Counted from the first letter of the stretch, positions 45,714-55,062 are shown. The stretch: DNA of 64,000 nucleotides from a bacterium 210917-SL.2.15 (GCA_020555605.1 JAJCJC010000001.1:248001-312000); one strand, 5' to 3'. Numbers and translations: made by a program. Notes: generated by a model not told the origin, from the sequence alone.

Positions 45714-46946
45714 TCAAGTCTGTTCTTCGGATTCCGCCGCTCGCGGCGTGCCCTGGCTCCGGTAAGCGTCCGTCGGCACCGGCATCTGTCTCTTCTCCAG
45801 CCCTTTATTTACACTCAACCGGATCAGCGCATACAACAACGCAAACACCGGGCAGCCCAGCAGCATGCCGATGGGGCCGAACAGCCCGCCCGCTACCAGA
45901 ACAGAAATAATCACCCAAAGGCTGGCCAGCCCTGTGGACTCACCCAAAATCTTCGGTGTGAGGATATTGCCGTCCAGCTGCTGCAGAACAAGGATAAAAA
46001 TGATGAATTCGAGGCTTTTGATCGGATCGATCAGGAAAATCAGGATCGCACTGGGGATAGCCCCCAGGAATGGGCCGAAAAAGGGAATCATATTCGTCAC
46101 GCCCAGCAGCACTGCCAGCAGCGGTGCATACGGCACATCAATGATTTTCAGGGCCACGAAGCAAATCAGGCCGATCAGAACCGATACCACGATATTGCCC
46201 CGGATAAAGCCGCCGAACACCTTATCTGTATACCGCACCGCATCCATAATGCGATCCACATAGTACGAGGTGAAAATGGCACAGATGATCTTCTTGGCTT
46301 GGGCAGCCAACGTTTCTTTCATACCCATCATATAGGCTGCAATGACGATGCCCACAACCAGATTCCCCAGAAAATCGACCACGCCCAGCACGCCGCCGGA
46401 CACTGCAGCGATCATCGCCGACATATCAACTGCCGTTGCACTGTTCAGGGCCTTCATGGCCTGCTCATACAGTCCCTCGATTTTCGCAACCATCTCCGGC
46501 GGCAACGCGGCCATGCCGGTCGATCCCTCCAGCCAGCCCTGCACCACAGAAATATAGCTGTTGATATTATTGGCCAGCTGCGCGATATTCGCCGCCACAT
46601 CGGAAATCAGGAAATAGAGCAGCAGCGCCACTGCACCCAGTACGATCGCCAGCGTTAGCAGCACGCTGACTACACGCACCCAACCGCGCTGTTTGCGCCG
46701 GGCCGTACCCGGCGCGGCCCAGGGCCGCAGCACCGTGCGCTCCAGAAAATCCACAATGGGCGCCAGAAGATAGGCAATGGCCCCGCCGTAGACCACCGGC
46801 GTAAAAATGGTACTCAGGACACCGAGGTAAGCTGCAATCTTGTGTGCGCCGAACAGAATATCGTATATCGCCAGAATGGCCAATACCGTAACGAAAGCTG
46901 TCAGGCCCCATTTCATATACACATTGTTTCTGCGAAATTTGGTCAT
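45714..46946 (-). CDS. AI-2E-family (PerM-like) transporter
   Basis: 410 residues with eight probable membrane helices. Family markers are GGAIAYLLAPIVDFLER (early), FGGFIRGNIVVSVLIGLICF, NMIPFFGPFLGAIPSAILIFLIDP, and LDGNILTPKILGESTGLASLWVIISVLVAGGLFG. Between helices 3 and 4 is a ~70-residue amphipathic segment (ISVVQGWLEGSTGMAAL). Members export autoinducer-2 or ions; the substrate here is unknown. It is divergent from the lipid kinase. Confidence 0.93.
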   Translation of the reverse strand: MTKFRRNNVYMKWGLTAFVTVLAILAIYDILFGAHKIAAYLGVLSTIFTPVVYGGAIAYLLAPIVDFLERTVLRPWAAPGTARRKQRGWVRVVSVLLTLAIVLGAVALLLYFLISDVAANIAQLANNINSYISVVQGWLEGSTGMAALPPEMVAKIEGLYEQAMKALNSATAVDMSAMIAAVSGGVLGVVDFLGNLVVGIVIAAYMMGMKETLAAQAKKIICAIFTSYYVDRIMDAVRYTDKVFGGFIRGNIVVSVLIGLICFVALKIIDVPYAPLLAVLLGVTNMIPFFGPFLGAIPSAILIFLIDPIKSLEFIIFILVLQQLDGNILTPKILGESTGLASLWVIISVLVAGGLFGPIGMLLGCPVFALLYALIRLSVNKGLEKRQMPVPTDAYRSQGTPRAAESEEQT

Positions 46947-47025
46947 TGGTTCTTCCCCTTCCCACGCAGCGACATGGCCCGCCTTTTTTCTACATATATA
47001 TATTTATACCTGACTTTGCTTCTCT

Positions 47026-47054
47026 TTGCAAGTGGTGTTCCTGTGTGCTATAAT
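47026..47054 (+). promoter_or_regulatory. Promoter of the lipid kinase gene
   Basis: TTGCAA (47026-47031), 17-base spacer, TATAAT (47049-47054). Confidence 0.75.
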
Positions 47055-47154
47055 AAGAATTATCTTAAGGTTTTATGAAAGTTTCACCGTTCTTTCCCGA
47101 TTCGCGGAGGATTGCAAAATCCTTTTTCGAATCCAGCTCTTTATGGAGGATCCC

Positions 47155-48045
47155 ATGCAAAAAAAAGTACTGCTTATCGTAAATCCCAAAGCCGGCAAAG
47201 GCAGGGCGAAGGAAACGCTGTTCGATGCCATATGCGTTTTCTCCGAAGCCGGATTCCTCACCGACGCGCGCCTGACAAAAGCCCCCGGCCACGCCGCCGA
47301 GCTGGCCCACTCCCTGGGCCGGGACTATGATGTTGTGGCCTGCTGCGGCGGCGACGGCACGCTGAATGAAACCGTGTGCGGCCTGATGGCCATGGACGGG
47401 CCGCAGCCCTGCCTGGGCTATCTCCCTGCCGGCACCACCAACGACTTTGCCGCCAGCCTCCATCTGCCCAAGGACAGCGTCGCTGCGGCCCGGGTCATCA
47501 CCAGCGGCATCCCTACGCCCATCGACGTGGGACGGTTCAACAAACGCTATTTTGTTTACGTTGCCTCCTTCGGCGCATTCACCCAAACTTCATACACCGT
47601 TCCCCAGCCGCTGAAAAACGCGCTGGGCCACACAGCCTATATGCTGGAAGCTGTGCGTCAGCTGCCCAGCATCAGCCGCTCCGTCACCCTTTCCATCACT
47701 GCAGACGGCGAGGATCTCAGCGGCGAATACCTGTTCGGCTCTGTCAGCAACTCCACCTCCATCGGCGGCCTGATGAAACTCTCCCCCGACCAGGTGCAGC
47801 TGGACGACGGCAAATACGAACTGTTACTGGTGAAAAATCCCAAAAACCCGCTGGAGATCCAAGCGCTGGCCACAGCGCTGCTGACACAGAACTATGGACA
47901 CACCGGCATCGTATACCGCCATGTATCCCATCTGGAATGCGCCCCCCAGGGCGAACTCCCCTGGACCCTGGACGGCGAATATGCTCCCAGTTCCGCCCGG
48001 GTCGTGATTGACAATCTGCATCAGGCCGTCACACTGATGGCATAA
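47155..48045 (+). CDS. Diacylglycerol/lipid kinase (YegS/DagK family)
   Basis: 296 residues from ATG 47155 after GGAGG. Nucleotide-binding signatures: LIVNPKAGKG at the start, CCGGDGTLNET (about 62) and LPAGTTNDFA (about 88). The C-terminal beta-sandwich follows, ending with the LDGEYA motif near residue 280. It phosphorylates diacylglycerol or a related lipid for phospholipid recycling; substrate choice is not readable. Confidence 0.92.
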   Translation: MQKKVLLIVNPKAGKGRAKETLFDAICVFSEAGFLTDARLTKAPGHAAELAHSLGRDYDVVACCGGDGTLNETVCGLMAMDGPQPCLGYLPAGTTNDFAASLHLPKDSVAAARVITSGIPTPIDVGRFNKRYFVYVASFGAFTQTSYTVPQPLKNALGHTAYMLEAVRQLPSISRSVTLSITADGEDLSGEYLFGSVSNSTSIGGLMKLSPDQVQLDDGKYELLLVKNPKNPLEIQALATALLTQNYGHTGIVYRHVSHLECAPQGELPWTLDGEYAPSSARVVIDNLHQAVTLMA

Positions 48046-48069
48046 GCGCCGGGAGCGCGGCGCTTATGC
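48040..48069 (+). terminator. Hairpin overlapping the lipid kinase stop
   Basis: GCATAAGCGCC (48040-48050) and GGCGCTTATGC (48059-48069), 11-bp stem; the TAA stop lies inside the left arm. Only a weak T-tract follows (CCGTTTC). Confidence 0.6.
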
Positions 48070-48170
48070 CGTTTCAGAAGGTCCGTTCCGGAGCGCACAT
48101 CCAGCAGCCCCCGCTTTCGGGCACTGCAAAAATGCAAAGAAAACATTATGCAAAGAAAGGAACGCAACCT

Positions 48171-49946
48171 ATGCGCAAACAACTAACCGACCTGCGCCGG
48201 CGCATGGCGCAGGAAAACATTGACGCCTATCTGATCCCCAGCGACGATTTTCACGGCTCGGAATATGTCGGCAACCATTTCAAATGCCGCAGCCATGTCT
48301 CTGGCTTTACCGGCAGCGCAGGCACGTTGCTCGTTACGGCGGACTGGGCCGGGCTGTGGACCGACGGCCGCTATTTCCTGCAAGCTGCGCAGCAGCTCGA
48401 TGGTTCCGGCATCACGCTGTGCAAAACAGGCGAAAAAGACGTGCCCACCGAAGAAGCATACCTGAAAGAAACGCTGCAGCCGGGCCAATGCCTCGGATTC
48501 GACGGCCGCACCGTCACTGCAAAGCGCTTTCACAGCCTGGAAACGGCGCTGGCCGGCCTGGATATCACCTTCCGCACCGACGTGGATCTGGCCGGCGACG
48601 GTTGGCCGGACCGGCCGCCGCTGTCCGCCTCTCCGGCATGGGCGCTGGACGAAGTCTACTGCGGCCGCTCCCGGGCAGAAAAGCTGACACAGATCCGCCG
48701 TCTTTTATCTGATCGAAAGGCCGATGTACTGCTGCTCTCTTCTCTGGACGACATCGCCTGGCTGCTCAACCTGCGCGGCGGTGATGTTGCCTGCTGCCCG
48801 GTGGTACTGAGCTTTCTGGCACTGACAGCTTCGGACGCCCGATTGTTTATCAATCCTACTGTGCTCCCGGAGGCACTGAAAAGCGCCTTGGTCGCCGACG
48901 GGATCTCGCTGGCTCCCTATGATGAGATCTACGCCTATGCCGCTGCGCTCTCGGACCACTGCAGCGTATGGCTGGACGAAGAAAAGACCAACTGCGCCCT
49001 GTGGCGCGCCGCTGCACACTGTTCTATCGTCTCTGCGGCCAATCCGACGCTGCTGCCCAAGGCGATCAAAAACGCCTCGGAAGTCGCCAATGAGCGCACC
49101 GCTCACCTGCATGATGGAGCAGCTCTCACCCAATGGATTTTCTGGCTGAAAGCCACCGTCGGCCGCTCTCCTATCACAGAGCGTTCCTCCGCAGAAAAAC
49201 TGGAAGCCTTGCGTGCCCGGCAGCCCCACTATCTGGAACCGAGCTTTGATCCCATCGTGGCTTACGGTCCCCACGGCGCCATCGTCCACTACTCTGCCAC
49301 TGAGGAGAGCGACGTTCCTTTGGAACCCCAAGGCTTTTTACTGGCCGACACCGGCGGGCACTATCTCGAGGGTACCACGGACGTGACCCGCACCATTGCC
49401 CTCGGCCCCGTGTCGGAGGAAATGAAGCGCCACTACACGCTGGTGCTGCGCAGCCATCTGCATCTGCTCCACGCCCAGTTCCTGTACGGCTGCCGCGGCA
49501 GCGCCCTGGATATGATCGCCCGCCAGCCCCTGTGGATGGAGGGTCTGGACTACAACCACGGTACCGGCCACGGCGTAGGGTATCTTCTCAGCGTCCACGA
49601 GGGGCCGAATTCCTTCCGTTTCCGCTCGGCAGGGCAAGACGCTGTGCTGGAGAGCGGTATGATCCTTTCAGACGAACCGGGCCTGTATCTGGAGGGCCGC
49701 TATGGCATCCGTCTGGAAAACCTGTTGGTGTGCGAAGAGCGCTTTGAAAACGAATATGGACGCTTCCTGGGCTTCTCCCCCCTGACCATGGTTCCCTTTG
49801 AGCGCTCCGCCATTAATGCCGCACTGCTCTCTTCCCAGGAGCGCCAATGGCTGAATCAGTATCACGCCGCCGTGTACGCCGCACTGGCCCCTCTGCTGGA
49901 TGAAGCAGACCGCTCCGCCCTGGCAGACGCAACCGCCGAGATCTAA
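48171..49946 (+). CDS. Xaa-Pro aminopeptidase (M24B family)
   Basis: 591 residues from ATG 48171 with AAAGAAAGGAACG upstream; the open frame to 48066 lacks support. Two creatinase-like N-terminal domains (QENIDAYLIPSDDFHGSEY, then VLLLSSLDDIAWLLNLRG) precede the pita-bread domain. Metal ligands are in LADTGGHYLEGTTDVTRT (two Asp), GTGHGVGYLLSVHEG (His), and SDEPGLYLEGRYGIRLENL (two Glu). It removes N-terminal residues preceding proline from peptides, fitting a cell with two peptide importers. Confidence 0.95.
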   Translation: MRKQLTDLRRRMAQENIDAYLIPSDDFHGSEYVGNHFKCRSHVSGFTGSAGTLLVTADWAGLWTDGRYFLQAAQQLDGSGITLCKTGEKDVPTEEAYLKETLQPGQCLGFDGRTVTAKRFHSLETALAGLDITFRTDVDLAGDGWPDRPPLSASPAWALDEVYCGRSRAEKLTQIRRLLSDRKADVLLLSSLDDIAWLLNLRGGDVACCPVVLSFLALTASDARLFINPTVLPEALKSALVADGISLAPYDEIYAYAAALSDHCSVWLDEEKTNCALWRAAAHCSIVSAANPTLLPKAIKNASEVANERTAHLHDGAALTQWIFWLKATVGRSPITERSSAEKLEALRARQPHYLEPSFDPIVAYGPHGAIVHYSATEESDVPLEPQGFLLADTGGHYLEGTTDVTRTIALGPVSEEMKRHYTLVLRSHLHLLHAQFLYGCRGSALDMIARQPLWMEGLDYNHGTGHGVGYLLSVHEGPNSFRFRSAGQDAVLESGMILSDEPGLYLEGRYGIRLENLLVCEERFENEYGRFLGFSPLTMVPFERSAINAALLSSQERQWLNQYHAAVYAALAPLLDEADRSALADATAEI

Positions 49947-49992
49947 CAGCTCCTTAAATTTTATAAATATTTTTAAAATTTTTTCGCAACTG

Positions 49993-50022
49993 TTGGCGTT
50001 TTGTCCGCCGGGATGCTATACT
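49993..50022 (+). promoter_or_regulatory. Promoter of the SLH-protease gene
   Basis: TTGGCG (49993-49998), 18-base spacer, TATACT (50017-50022). Confidence 0.55.
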
Positions 50023-50082
50023 GTGCCTATCCTGCGGCATTGTCCGCTCCATCCTATTTTTTCGTAACGGAGTAATACACTT

Positions 50083-51660
50083 ATGAACCGATTTTCAAAA
50101 AAATGCACAGCGCTTCTTGTGGCCGGCGCATTGACCTGTACGCTCACCGCGAATGTCTGGGCGATGGGAAGCCTGGATCATTTCAAAACCGTCAGCGCTT
50201 ACACGAACACCACTTTCAGCGACGTTTCCGGCTGGTACGCCGACTATGTGGAAACCTGCTATGAACTGGGCCTGTTCAGCGGCACCGCCACCGGCCGCTT
50301 TTCCCCCGACGCCAGCATGACCGTGGCCGAAGCAGTGAAGCTGGCCGCCTGCCTGCACAGCATCTATGAAACCGGCTCCGCCGATTTCACTCAGGGCGAT
50401 CCCTGGTGGCAGGTATATACTGATTACTGCCTGGAAAACGGCATCATGGAAGAAGCGTTCAGCGATTACAGCAACGCCATTTCCCGGGCGCAGTTTGCCG
50501 TGCTTCTGGCCGAGGCCCTGCCCGACGAAGCCCTGAGCGAAATGAACACCATCGCCGATGAAGCGATTCCGGACGTCCGTATATCCGACAGCTACGGCCC
50601 CGCCGTGTACAAGCTTTACCGCGCCGGCGTCCTCACCGGTGCGGACAGCACCGGCGCATTTCACCCCAACGCCAACATCCGCCGCGGCGAAGTGGCCGCG
50701 GTCATGACCCGCATGGTCCGCGTGTCCGAGCGCAAGAGCGTCACCCTCGGTGCCAGCAGCGGCTGCGTACTCACCGCCGAACAGGTTTACGCCAAGTGCG
50801 TCCCCTCTGTGTTTTCCATGATCACTTATGATGCCGACGGAGAGATGTATTCCCGCGGCAGCGGCGTCTTTTTGAGCGCCGGCGGCGTGGCTGTGACCAA
50901 CTGGCACATGCTCGACGGCGTTTCCAGCGCCGAGATCATCACCAACGACGGCAAGACCTATAAAGTCCTCGGCGTGTATGACTACGACGTGGAAAATGAC
51001 CTGGCCCGTATCCAGATCGACGGCTCCGGCTTTACCCCCATCTCTGTGGATTATTCCGGCTCTCTGCTCACCGGTGCCACGGTGTACGCCATCGGCAACC
51101 CCCAAGGATTGGAGAACAGCCTGTCCGCCGGACTCGTCTCCTCCGCCCGCCGTACCGTCAAGGGCGTGAATTACATTCAGATCACCACCCCCATTTCCAG
51201 CGGTTCCAGCGGCGGCGCGCTGATCAATGCCAGGGGGCAGTTGGTAGGCATCACCACTGCCTCCATGCGCAACGGCCAGAACTTGAACCTGGCCATCCCC
51301 ATCACGGCGCTGACCGCGCTCAAGCAGGAAAGCTATCAGAGCGTTTCGGCCACCGTGTCGGCGTTTGTCAAGGATCTGAGCAGCAGCTTCAAGCTGTCCA
51401 AATCCTCGGTGCGTCTCAGCCCGGGCGGCAGCACAACTGTGACCTGCTCCATCCCCGGTATCCCGTCGGGCTATTCTGTTTCCTATGAAGTATCCACCCG
51501 GAGCATCGTACAGTGCTCCTGGGGCGAATGGGGCGACGACGACACCGTGGCCCTGACCCTGACTGGCCAGAATCTGGGCGACGTGACCGTTACAATCAGC
51601 CTGCGCAACCGCAACGACGATGTACTGGCCCAGCGCACCATTGACGTGACTGTGCGCTGA
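50083..51660 (+). CDS. Secreted SLH-domain trypsin-like serine protease
   Basis: 525 residues. Signal peptide at 1-27 (cleavage after VWA). Three SLH repeats (about 40-220) include FSDVSGWYADYVETCYELGLFSG and RRGEVAAVMTRM. The protease domain is about 240-430: His in VTNWHMLDG (about 274), Asp in DVENDLARIQI, Ser in SSGSSGGALINA (about 385). This is the DegP/HtrA-like fold without a PDZ domain. The last ~90 residues are an Ig-like/BIG-type beta domain. Likely wall-bound. Some SLH proteins of this layout are housekeeping surface proteases in Clostridia. Confidence 0.92.
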   Translation: MNRFSKKCTALLVAGALTCTLTANVWAMGSLDHFKTVSAYTNTTFSDVSGWYADYVETCYELGLFSGTATGRFSPDASMTVAEAVKLAACLHSIYETGSADFTQGDPWWQVYTDYCLENGIMEEAFSDYSNAISRAQFAVLLAEALPDEALSEMNTIADEAIPDVRISDSYGPAVYKLYRAGVLTGADSTGAFHPNANIRRGEVAAVMTRMVRVSERKSVTLGASSGCVLTAEQVYAKCVPSVFSMITYDADGEMYSRGSGVFLSAGGVAVTNWHMLDGVSSAEIITNDGKTYKVLGVYDYDVENDLARIQIDGSGFTPISVDYSGSLLTGATVYAIGNPQGLENSLSAGLVSSARRTVKGVNYIQITTPISSGSSGGALINARGQLVGITTASMRNGQNLNLAIPITALTALKQESYQSVSATVSAFVKDLSSSFKLSKSSVRLSPGGSTTVTCSIPGIPSGYSVSYEVSTRSIVQCSWGEWGDDDTVALTLTGQNLGDVTVTISLRNRNDDVLAQRTIDVTVR

Positions 51661-51684
51661 GCGGCGCGGCAGAATGAAAAAAGG

Positions 51685-51728
51685 ATCCCGGGGCGCTTTG
51701 GAATTATCCAAAGCGCCCCGGGATTTTT
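51685..51728 (+). terminator. Very strong terminator of the SLH protease gene
   Basis: A perfect 18-bp stem (51685-51702 with 51707-51724) with an ATTA loop and a T-tract. Confidence 0.95.
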
Positions 51729-51757
51729 CATGGGATTTTGTCAAACCGGATCTGGGG

Positions 51758-51898
51758 TCAGGATACGAGCGTACCATCTTTTGTGACGGTCAACGTATAG
51801 GTTCCGTTGTAGGGAATATTATTTTCCCCCGCGCCGTCGGTGGTTTCGCTATTGTACAGGTACAGGGAATCGCCAATCTGATACCAGTCCGCGATCAT
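51758..51898 (-). pseudogene. C-terminal stub of an unrecognised protein
   Basis: A short minus-strand frame (46 residues from ATG 51898) ends at TGA 51758-51760: IADWYQIGDSLYLYN..., then YNGTYTLTVTKDGTLVS. It reads like the last beta-strands of a secreted or lipid-anchored domain. Upstream it runs straight into the PreA-like fragment on the opposite strand, so the rest of the gene is gone. Confidence 0.4.
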
Positions 51899-52504
51899 GG
51901 TCAGTGGCTGCGCTGCTATCACCGCCAACAACGCTTTCTATGGCGCTTGGATTGATCACGAAACCGGCACCTTTTACGGCGGCCCCTACGCTGTCGGCGG
52001 CTTGATCGGCCGGCCCTGGCAGCTCTTCTCCCTGCCCAAGCTTCTGGAAAACACCTGCACTGTCAAAGGCTTCCCCGTGTGCCGCGTCGGCGGTATTTTC
52101 GCCTGGGACGACTGCGTGCGTTATCTCATGGCCGGCTCCCACATCACCGGGCTGTGCTCCGCCGTTTATTTCCGCGGCGTCGGCGTGCTGAAGGACTGCA
52201 TCAACGGCATGAGCGCCTTTATGGACCACAAAGGCTACAAGAGCATCGAAGCGTTCCGCGGCGGCTGTGCCGATCAGTTCGGCTATGTCTGCGGCTGGCC
52301 CAAGGAAGATAAAATGGCCGAAAAGACACCCATCCTTCCCCATTTCGCCAATCAGAACTGCACCAAGTGCGGCCTGTGCGAAAAGGTGTGCCCCTACGGC
52401 GCCATGAAGGCTGTTCTCTCGGGCATGACCCCCAAGATCTGGAACAGAGAACGGATTGTGGGCAGCCAGTCCCGTTATTTTCTGGGCACCTGGGTGTATA
52501 GGGT
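51897..52504 (+). pseudogene. PreA-like dihydropyrimidine/dihydroorotate dehydrogenase, C-terminal fragment with ferredoxin domain
   Basis: No start is credible and the N-terminal half is missing. The fragment has the end of the TIM barrel (GGPYAVGGLIGRPWQLFSL, CRVGGIFAWDDCVRYLMAGS, ITGLCSAVYFRGVGVLKDCI) and then one 4Fe-4S site, NCTKCGLCEKVCPYGAMKA. This is the PreA layout of NAD-dependent dihydropyrimidine dehydrogenases. It changes abruptly, near 52490-52505, into a glycyl-radical enzyme sequence. Clearly a remnant. Confidence 0.8.
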
Positions 52505-52762
52505 AGCTGCCGCTTCAATGATTCTCCTTATGTCATCTCCTGCGGCATCGTCAACGTGGTCAACAGCCTGGCCGCGATCCGCAAAAATGTGTTTGAGGAC
52601 AAAAAGTTCACCATGCAGCAGCTGATGGATGCAATCCGCGCCAACTACGAAGGATATGAAGACATCCGCAAGGCTCTGCTGGATGCGCCCAAATACGGCA
52701 ACGGCAACGACTATGTGGACGATATTCTGACGCAGCTGTACGGTCAGTGGGACGAAGCCTGA
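52505..52762 (+). pseudogene. Glycyl-radical enzyme fragment (pyruvate-formate-lyase-like family)
   Basis: About 85 residues: RFNDSPYVIS, CGIVNVVNSLAAIRKNVFED, TMQQLMDAIRANYEGYEDIRK, APKYGNGNDYVDDIL. This matches an internal segment of PFL2-type glycyl-radical enzymes (choline lyase, glycerol dehydratase, hydroxyphenylacetate decarboxylase class), upstream of the glycyl-radical loop. The active-site Cys and glycyl loop are absent. The specific enzyme cannot be named. Confidence 0.75.
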
Positions 52763-52867
52763 ATTTTTCCTTTCAGACCGATGGACGGGGCGTTGCGCCC
52801 CCCAGCCTCCTTCCCCCGGAGGCGGCACTGTCTCCGCCTCCGCTTTTCCTTCCTCAGTGAGAGAAAG

Positions 52868-52909
52868 AAAGCCTACCCGAGCGCACATGGTATGCTCAGG
52901 CAGGCTTTT
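52868..52909 (-). terminator. Terminator of spoVT
   Basis: AAGCCT-CC-GAGC and GCTC-GG-AGGCTT (two single mismatches) 13 bases after the spoVT stop; T-rich on the minus side. Confidence 0.75.
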
Positions 52910-52921
52910 GCGCTGTGTGCT

Positions 52922-53464
52922 TCAATTTTCCATATGCCGCCCCAAAAAAGAGGCCGCAGTCTCCGCCAGTGCCCGTTCCGTTTCGCCGGCGGTCTTATCC
53001 GCCGCGTCCGTAATGAACAACACGCAGCCCATGACGTCTCCCTGAGACAGGATCGGCGCAGCCAGATAAACGCGGTACTTCTCATTTCCCTCGGTCACAG
53101 ATACCCCTTCGTCGCCGTCCTGACTCTGGTAGAGTCCACGATCCTCTAAAATCTTTTCCAATGCGCCGCTGATCCGCTTTTCCAGCAGCTCCCGCTTGGC
53201 GCCGCCGGCCACGGAGATCACCGTATCCCGGTCCGTCACCGCCACGATACCGCTAACATTTTTGCTCAGCGCCTCGCAGAACTGTCCGGCCAGGTCGTCA
53301 ATGTCGCCGATGAGCGAATACTTCTTAAAAATGACCTCGCCTTCCTTGCTGGTGTAGATTTCCAGCGGATCGCCCTCGCGGATGCGCATCGTGCGCCGAA
53401 TTTCCTTTGGAATCACGACACGTCCCAGGTCATCAATCCGCCGCACAATTCCGGTTGCTTTCAT
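52922..53464 (-). CDS. spoVT: Stage V sporulation protein T
   Basis: 180 residues. The AbrB-type swapped-hairpin DNA-binding domain is at 1-50 (MKATGIVRRIDDLGRVVIPKEIRR). A GAF-like domain follows at about 55-180 (GIVAVTDRDTVISVAGG, YRVYLAAPILSQGDVMGCVLF). Length and order match SpoVT of Bacillus, which tunes sigma-G genes in the forespore. The upstream region has a sigma-G-like promoter. This indicates an endospore-forming lineage. Confidence 0.95.
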   Translation of the reverse strand: MKATGIVRRIDDLGRVVIPKEIRRTMRIREGDPLEIYTSKEGEVIFKKYSLIGDIDDLAGQFCEALSKNVSGIVAVTDRDTVISVAGGAKRELLEKRISGALEKILEDRGLYQSQDGDEGVSVTEGNEKYRVYLAAPILSQGDVMGCVLFITDAADKTAGETERALAETAASFLGRHMEN

Positions 53465-53506
53465 ATCAAAAACCCCTCCTGTGTTTTTTCTGCTTCAGAC
53501 AGATTT

Positions 53507-53535
53507 TAGTATCCGCAGATTTTTCCACCGTATGC
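53507..53535 (-). promoter_or_regulatory. Sigma-G/sigma-F-type promoter of spoVT
   Basis: Minus-strand GCATA (53531-53535), 17-base spacer, GATACTA (53507-53513). The spacing and -10 resemble forespore promoters (GNATA, N17-18, CATACTA), 43 bases before the spoVT start. Confidence 0.55.
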
Positions 53536-53631
53536 AATTTCCCCCGTTTCCTTTGTTTGGCAAACGGCGTTCCTTGCAGCGCGGCGCATCCCTTTATTGG
53601 AACGCGGCACGCGCCGGCGGTTTGAAAGGGA

Positions 53632-53660
53632 TTTACAAAACAGCCATCCGCGCCTATAAT
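53632..53660 (+). promoter_or_regulatory. Promoter of pepT
   Basis: TTTACA (53632-53637), 17-base spacer, TATAAT (53655-53660). It is divergent from spoVT. Confidence 0.8.
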
Positions 53661-53743
53661 AACTCTGTAAACTGCACAAGCTGAAAACGCTGTGAAAAAC
53701 CGGCCGACCGTCGGCACACAGCCTTTTGTAGGAGGAATCCGCC

Positions 53744-54967
53744 ATGGATGTTGTGGATCGTTTTTGTTCATATATTTCCTTTGACACTCAATCCGACGAA
53801 AACAGCACGAGCTGCCCCAGCGCTGAGAAAGAAAAGCGGCTGGCCGAGGCCTTGGTTCAGGAGCTGCAGTGCCTGGGACTCAAAGATGCCCGCATGGATT
53901 CATACGGTTATGTCTACGCCCGCCTGAACGCCACGCCGGGGCGGGAGGACGTTCCGGCTCTGGGCCTGATCGCTCATATGGACACTTCGCCGGATGCTCC
54001 CGGCGCCAATGTCCACCCCCGCCGCATCCGCTGCCAGGGCGGCAGCCTGCCGCTGGATGCGGCGGGCGACGTGATCCTGGACGAGCAGACGCTGGCCCCC
54101 TATGTGGGCCAGGAGCTGATCGTCACCGACGGAACCACCCTGCTGGGGGCCGACGACAAGGCCGGCATCGCCGAGATCGTATCCGCCGCAGCGTATCTTC
54201 TAGAACATCCGGACATCCCCCATGGCCCCATATGCCTCGCCTTCACGCCCGACGAGGAGATCGGCCGGGGCACGGAGCATTTTGACCTCGCCGCCTTCGG
54301 CGCTCCCGCGGCCTACACAGTAGACGGCGGCGCGCTGGGCGAACTGGAATACGAAAACTTTAACGCCGCCAATGCCCATATCCATTTCACCGGCTTCAAC
54401 ATTCATCCCGGCGAAGCAAAAAACAAAATGCGCAACGCGATTCTGCTGGCCCAGGAATTTCTGAGTTTGATGCCTCCGGCCGAAACGCCCGCCCACACCG
54501 AAGGACGCGAGGGCTTTTTCCACGTCAACCGCATTGAGGGCAACGAATCCGCTGCGGACCTCTATCTTCTGATCCGCGACCATGACCGCACCAATTTTGA
54601 AGCGCGCAAAGAGCAGCTTTCCCGGATGGCCGCCTACCTCAACGGCAAATACGGCCCGGATACCGCCGTGCTGTATATCCGCGACAGCTATTATAATATG
54701 CGCGAAAAAATTGAACCGGAGCATATGGATTTGATCCACCGGGCCTCCGTAGCCATGGAGGCCGAGGGTGTCACGCCCCGCATCGTCCCCATCCGCGGCG
54801 GCACCGACGGCGCACAGCTCTCCTGGAAAGGCCTCCCCTGTCCCAATCTCTGCACCGGCGGCGTTAATTTCCACAGTGTCCGCGAATTTATTCCCATCCC
54901 AGCTTTGGAAACGATGGTACGCATCCTTGTGCGCATCGCTGCCGCCCAGGGCAGCGAAGAAGCGTAA
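53744..54967 (+). CDS. pepT: Peptidase T (tripeptide aminopeptidase, M20B)
   Basis: 407 residues; start after GGAGGAATCCGCC. Zinc ligands and catalytic residues: LIAHMDTSPD (about 77), GADDKAGIAE (about 139), AFTPDEEIGRGTEH (about 172) and FHSVREF (about 383). It contains the dimerisation lid GFNIHPGEAKNKMRN. It releases N-terminal residues from tripeptides, completing the route importers, M24B peptidase, PepT. Confidence 0.97.
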   Translation: MDVVDRFCSYISFDTQSDENSTSCPSAEKEKRLAEALVQELQCLGLKDARMDSYGYVYARLNATPGREDVPALGLIAHMDTSPDAPGANVHPRRIRCQGGSLPLDAAGDVILDEQTLAPYVGQELIVTDGTTLLGADDKAGIAEIVSAAAYLLEHPDIPHGPICLAFTPDEEIGRGTEHFDLAAFGAPAAYTVDGGALGELEYENFNAANAHIHFTGFNIHPGEAKNKMRNAILLAQEFLSLMPPAETPAHTEGREGFFHVNRIEGNESAADLYLLIRDHDRTNFEARKEQLSRMAAYLNGKYGPDTAVLYIRDSYYNMREKIEPEHMDLIHRASVAMEAEGVTPRIVPIRGGTDGAQLSWKGLPCPNLCTGGVNFHSVREFIPIPALETMVRILVRIAAAQGSEEA

Positions 54968-55030
54968 ACAAGCAGGAGGAACACGGAACCGCAGAGTTCC
55001 CGTTCTCTCCTGACTCCGCTGCAAGAAAAG

Positions 55031-55062
55031 AAAAAGAGGGGCAGCTGCCCCTCTTTTTCTTT
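55031..55062. terminator. Bidirectional terminator between pepT and the zinc-ribbon gene
   Basis: A perfect 28-base palindrome AAAAAGAGGGGCAG/CTGCCCCTCTTTTT with T-tracts on both strands. Confidence 0.85.
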
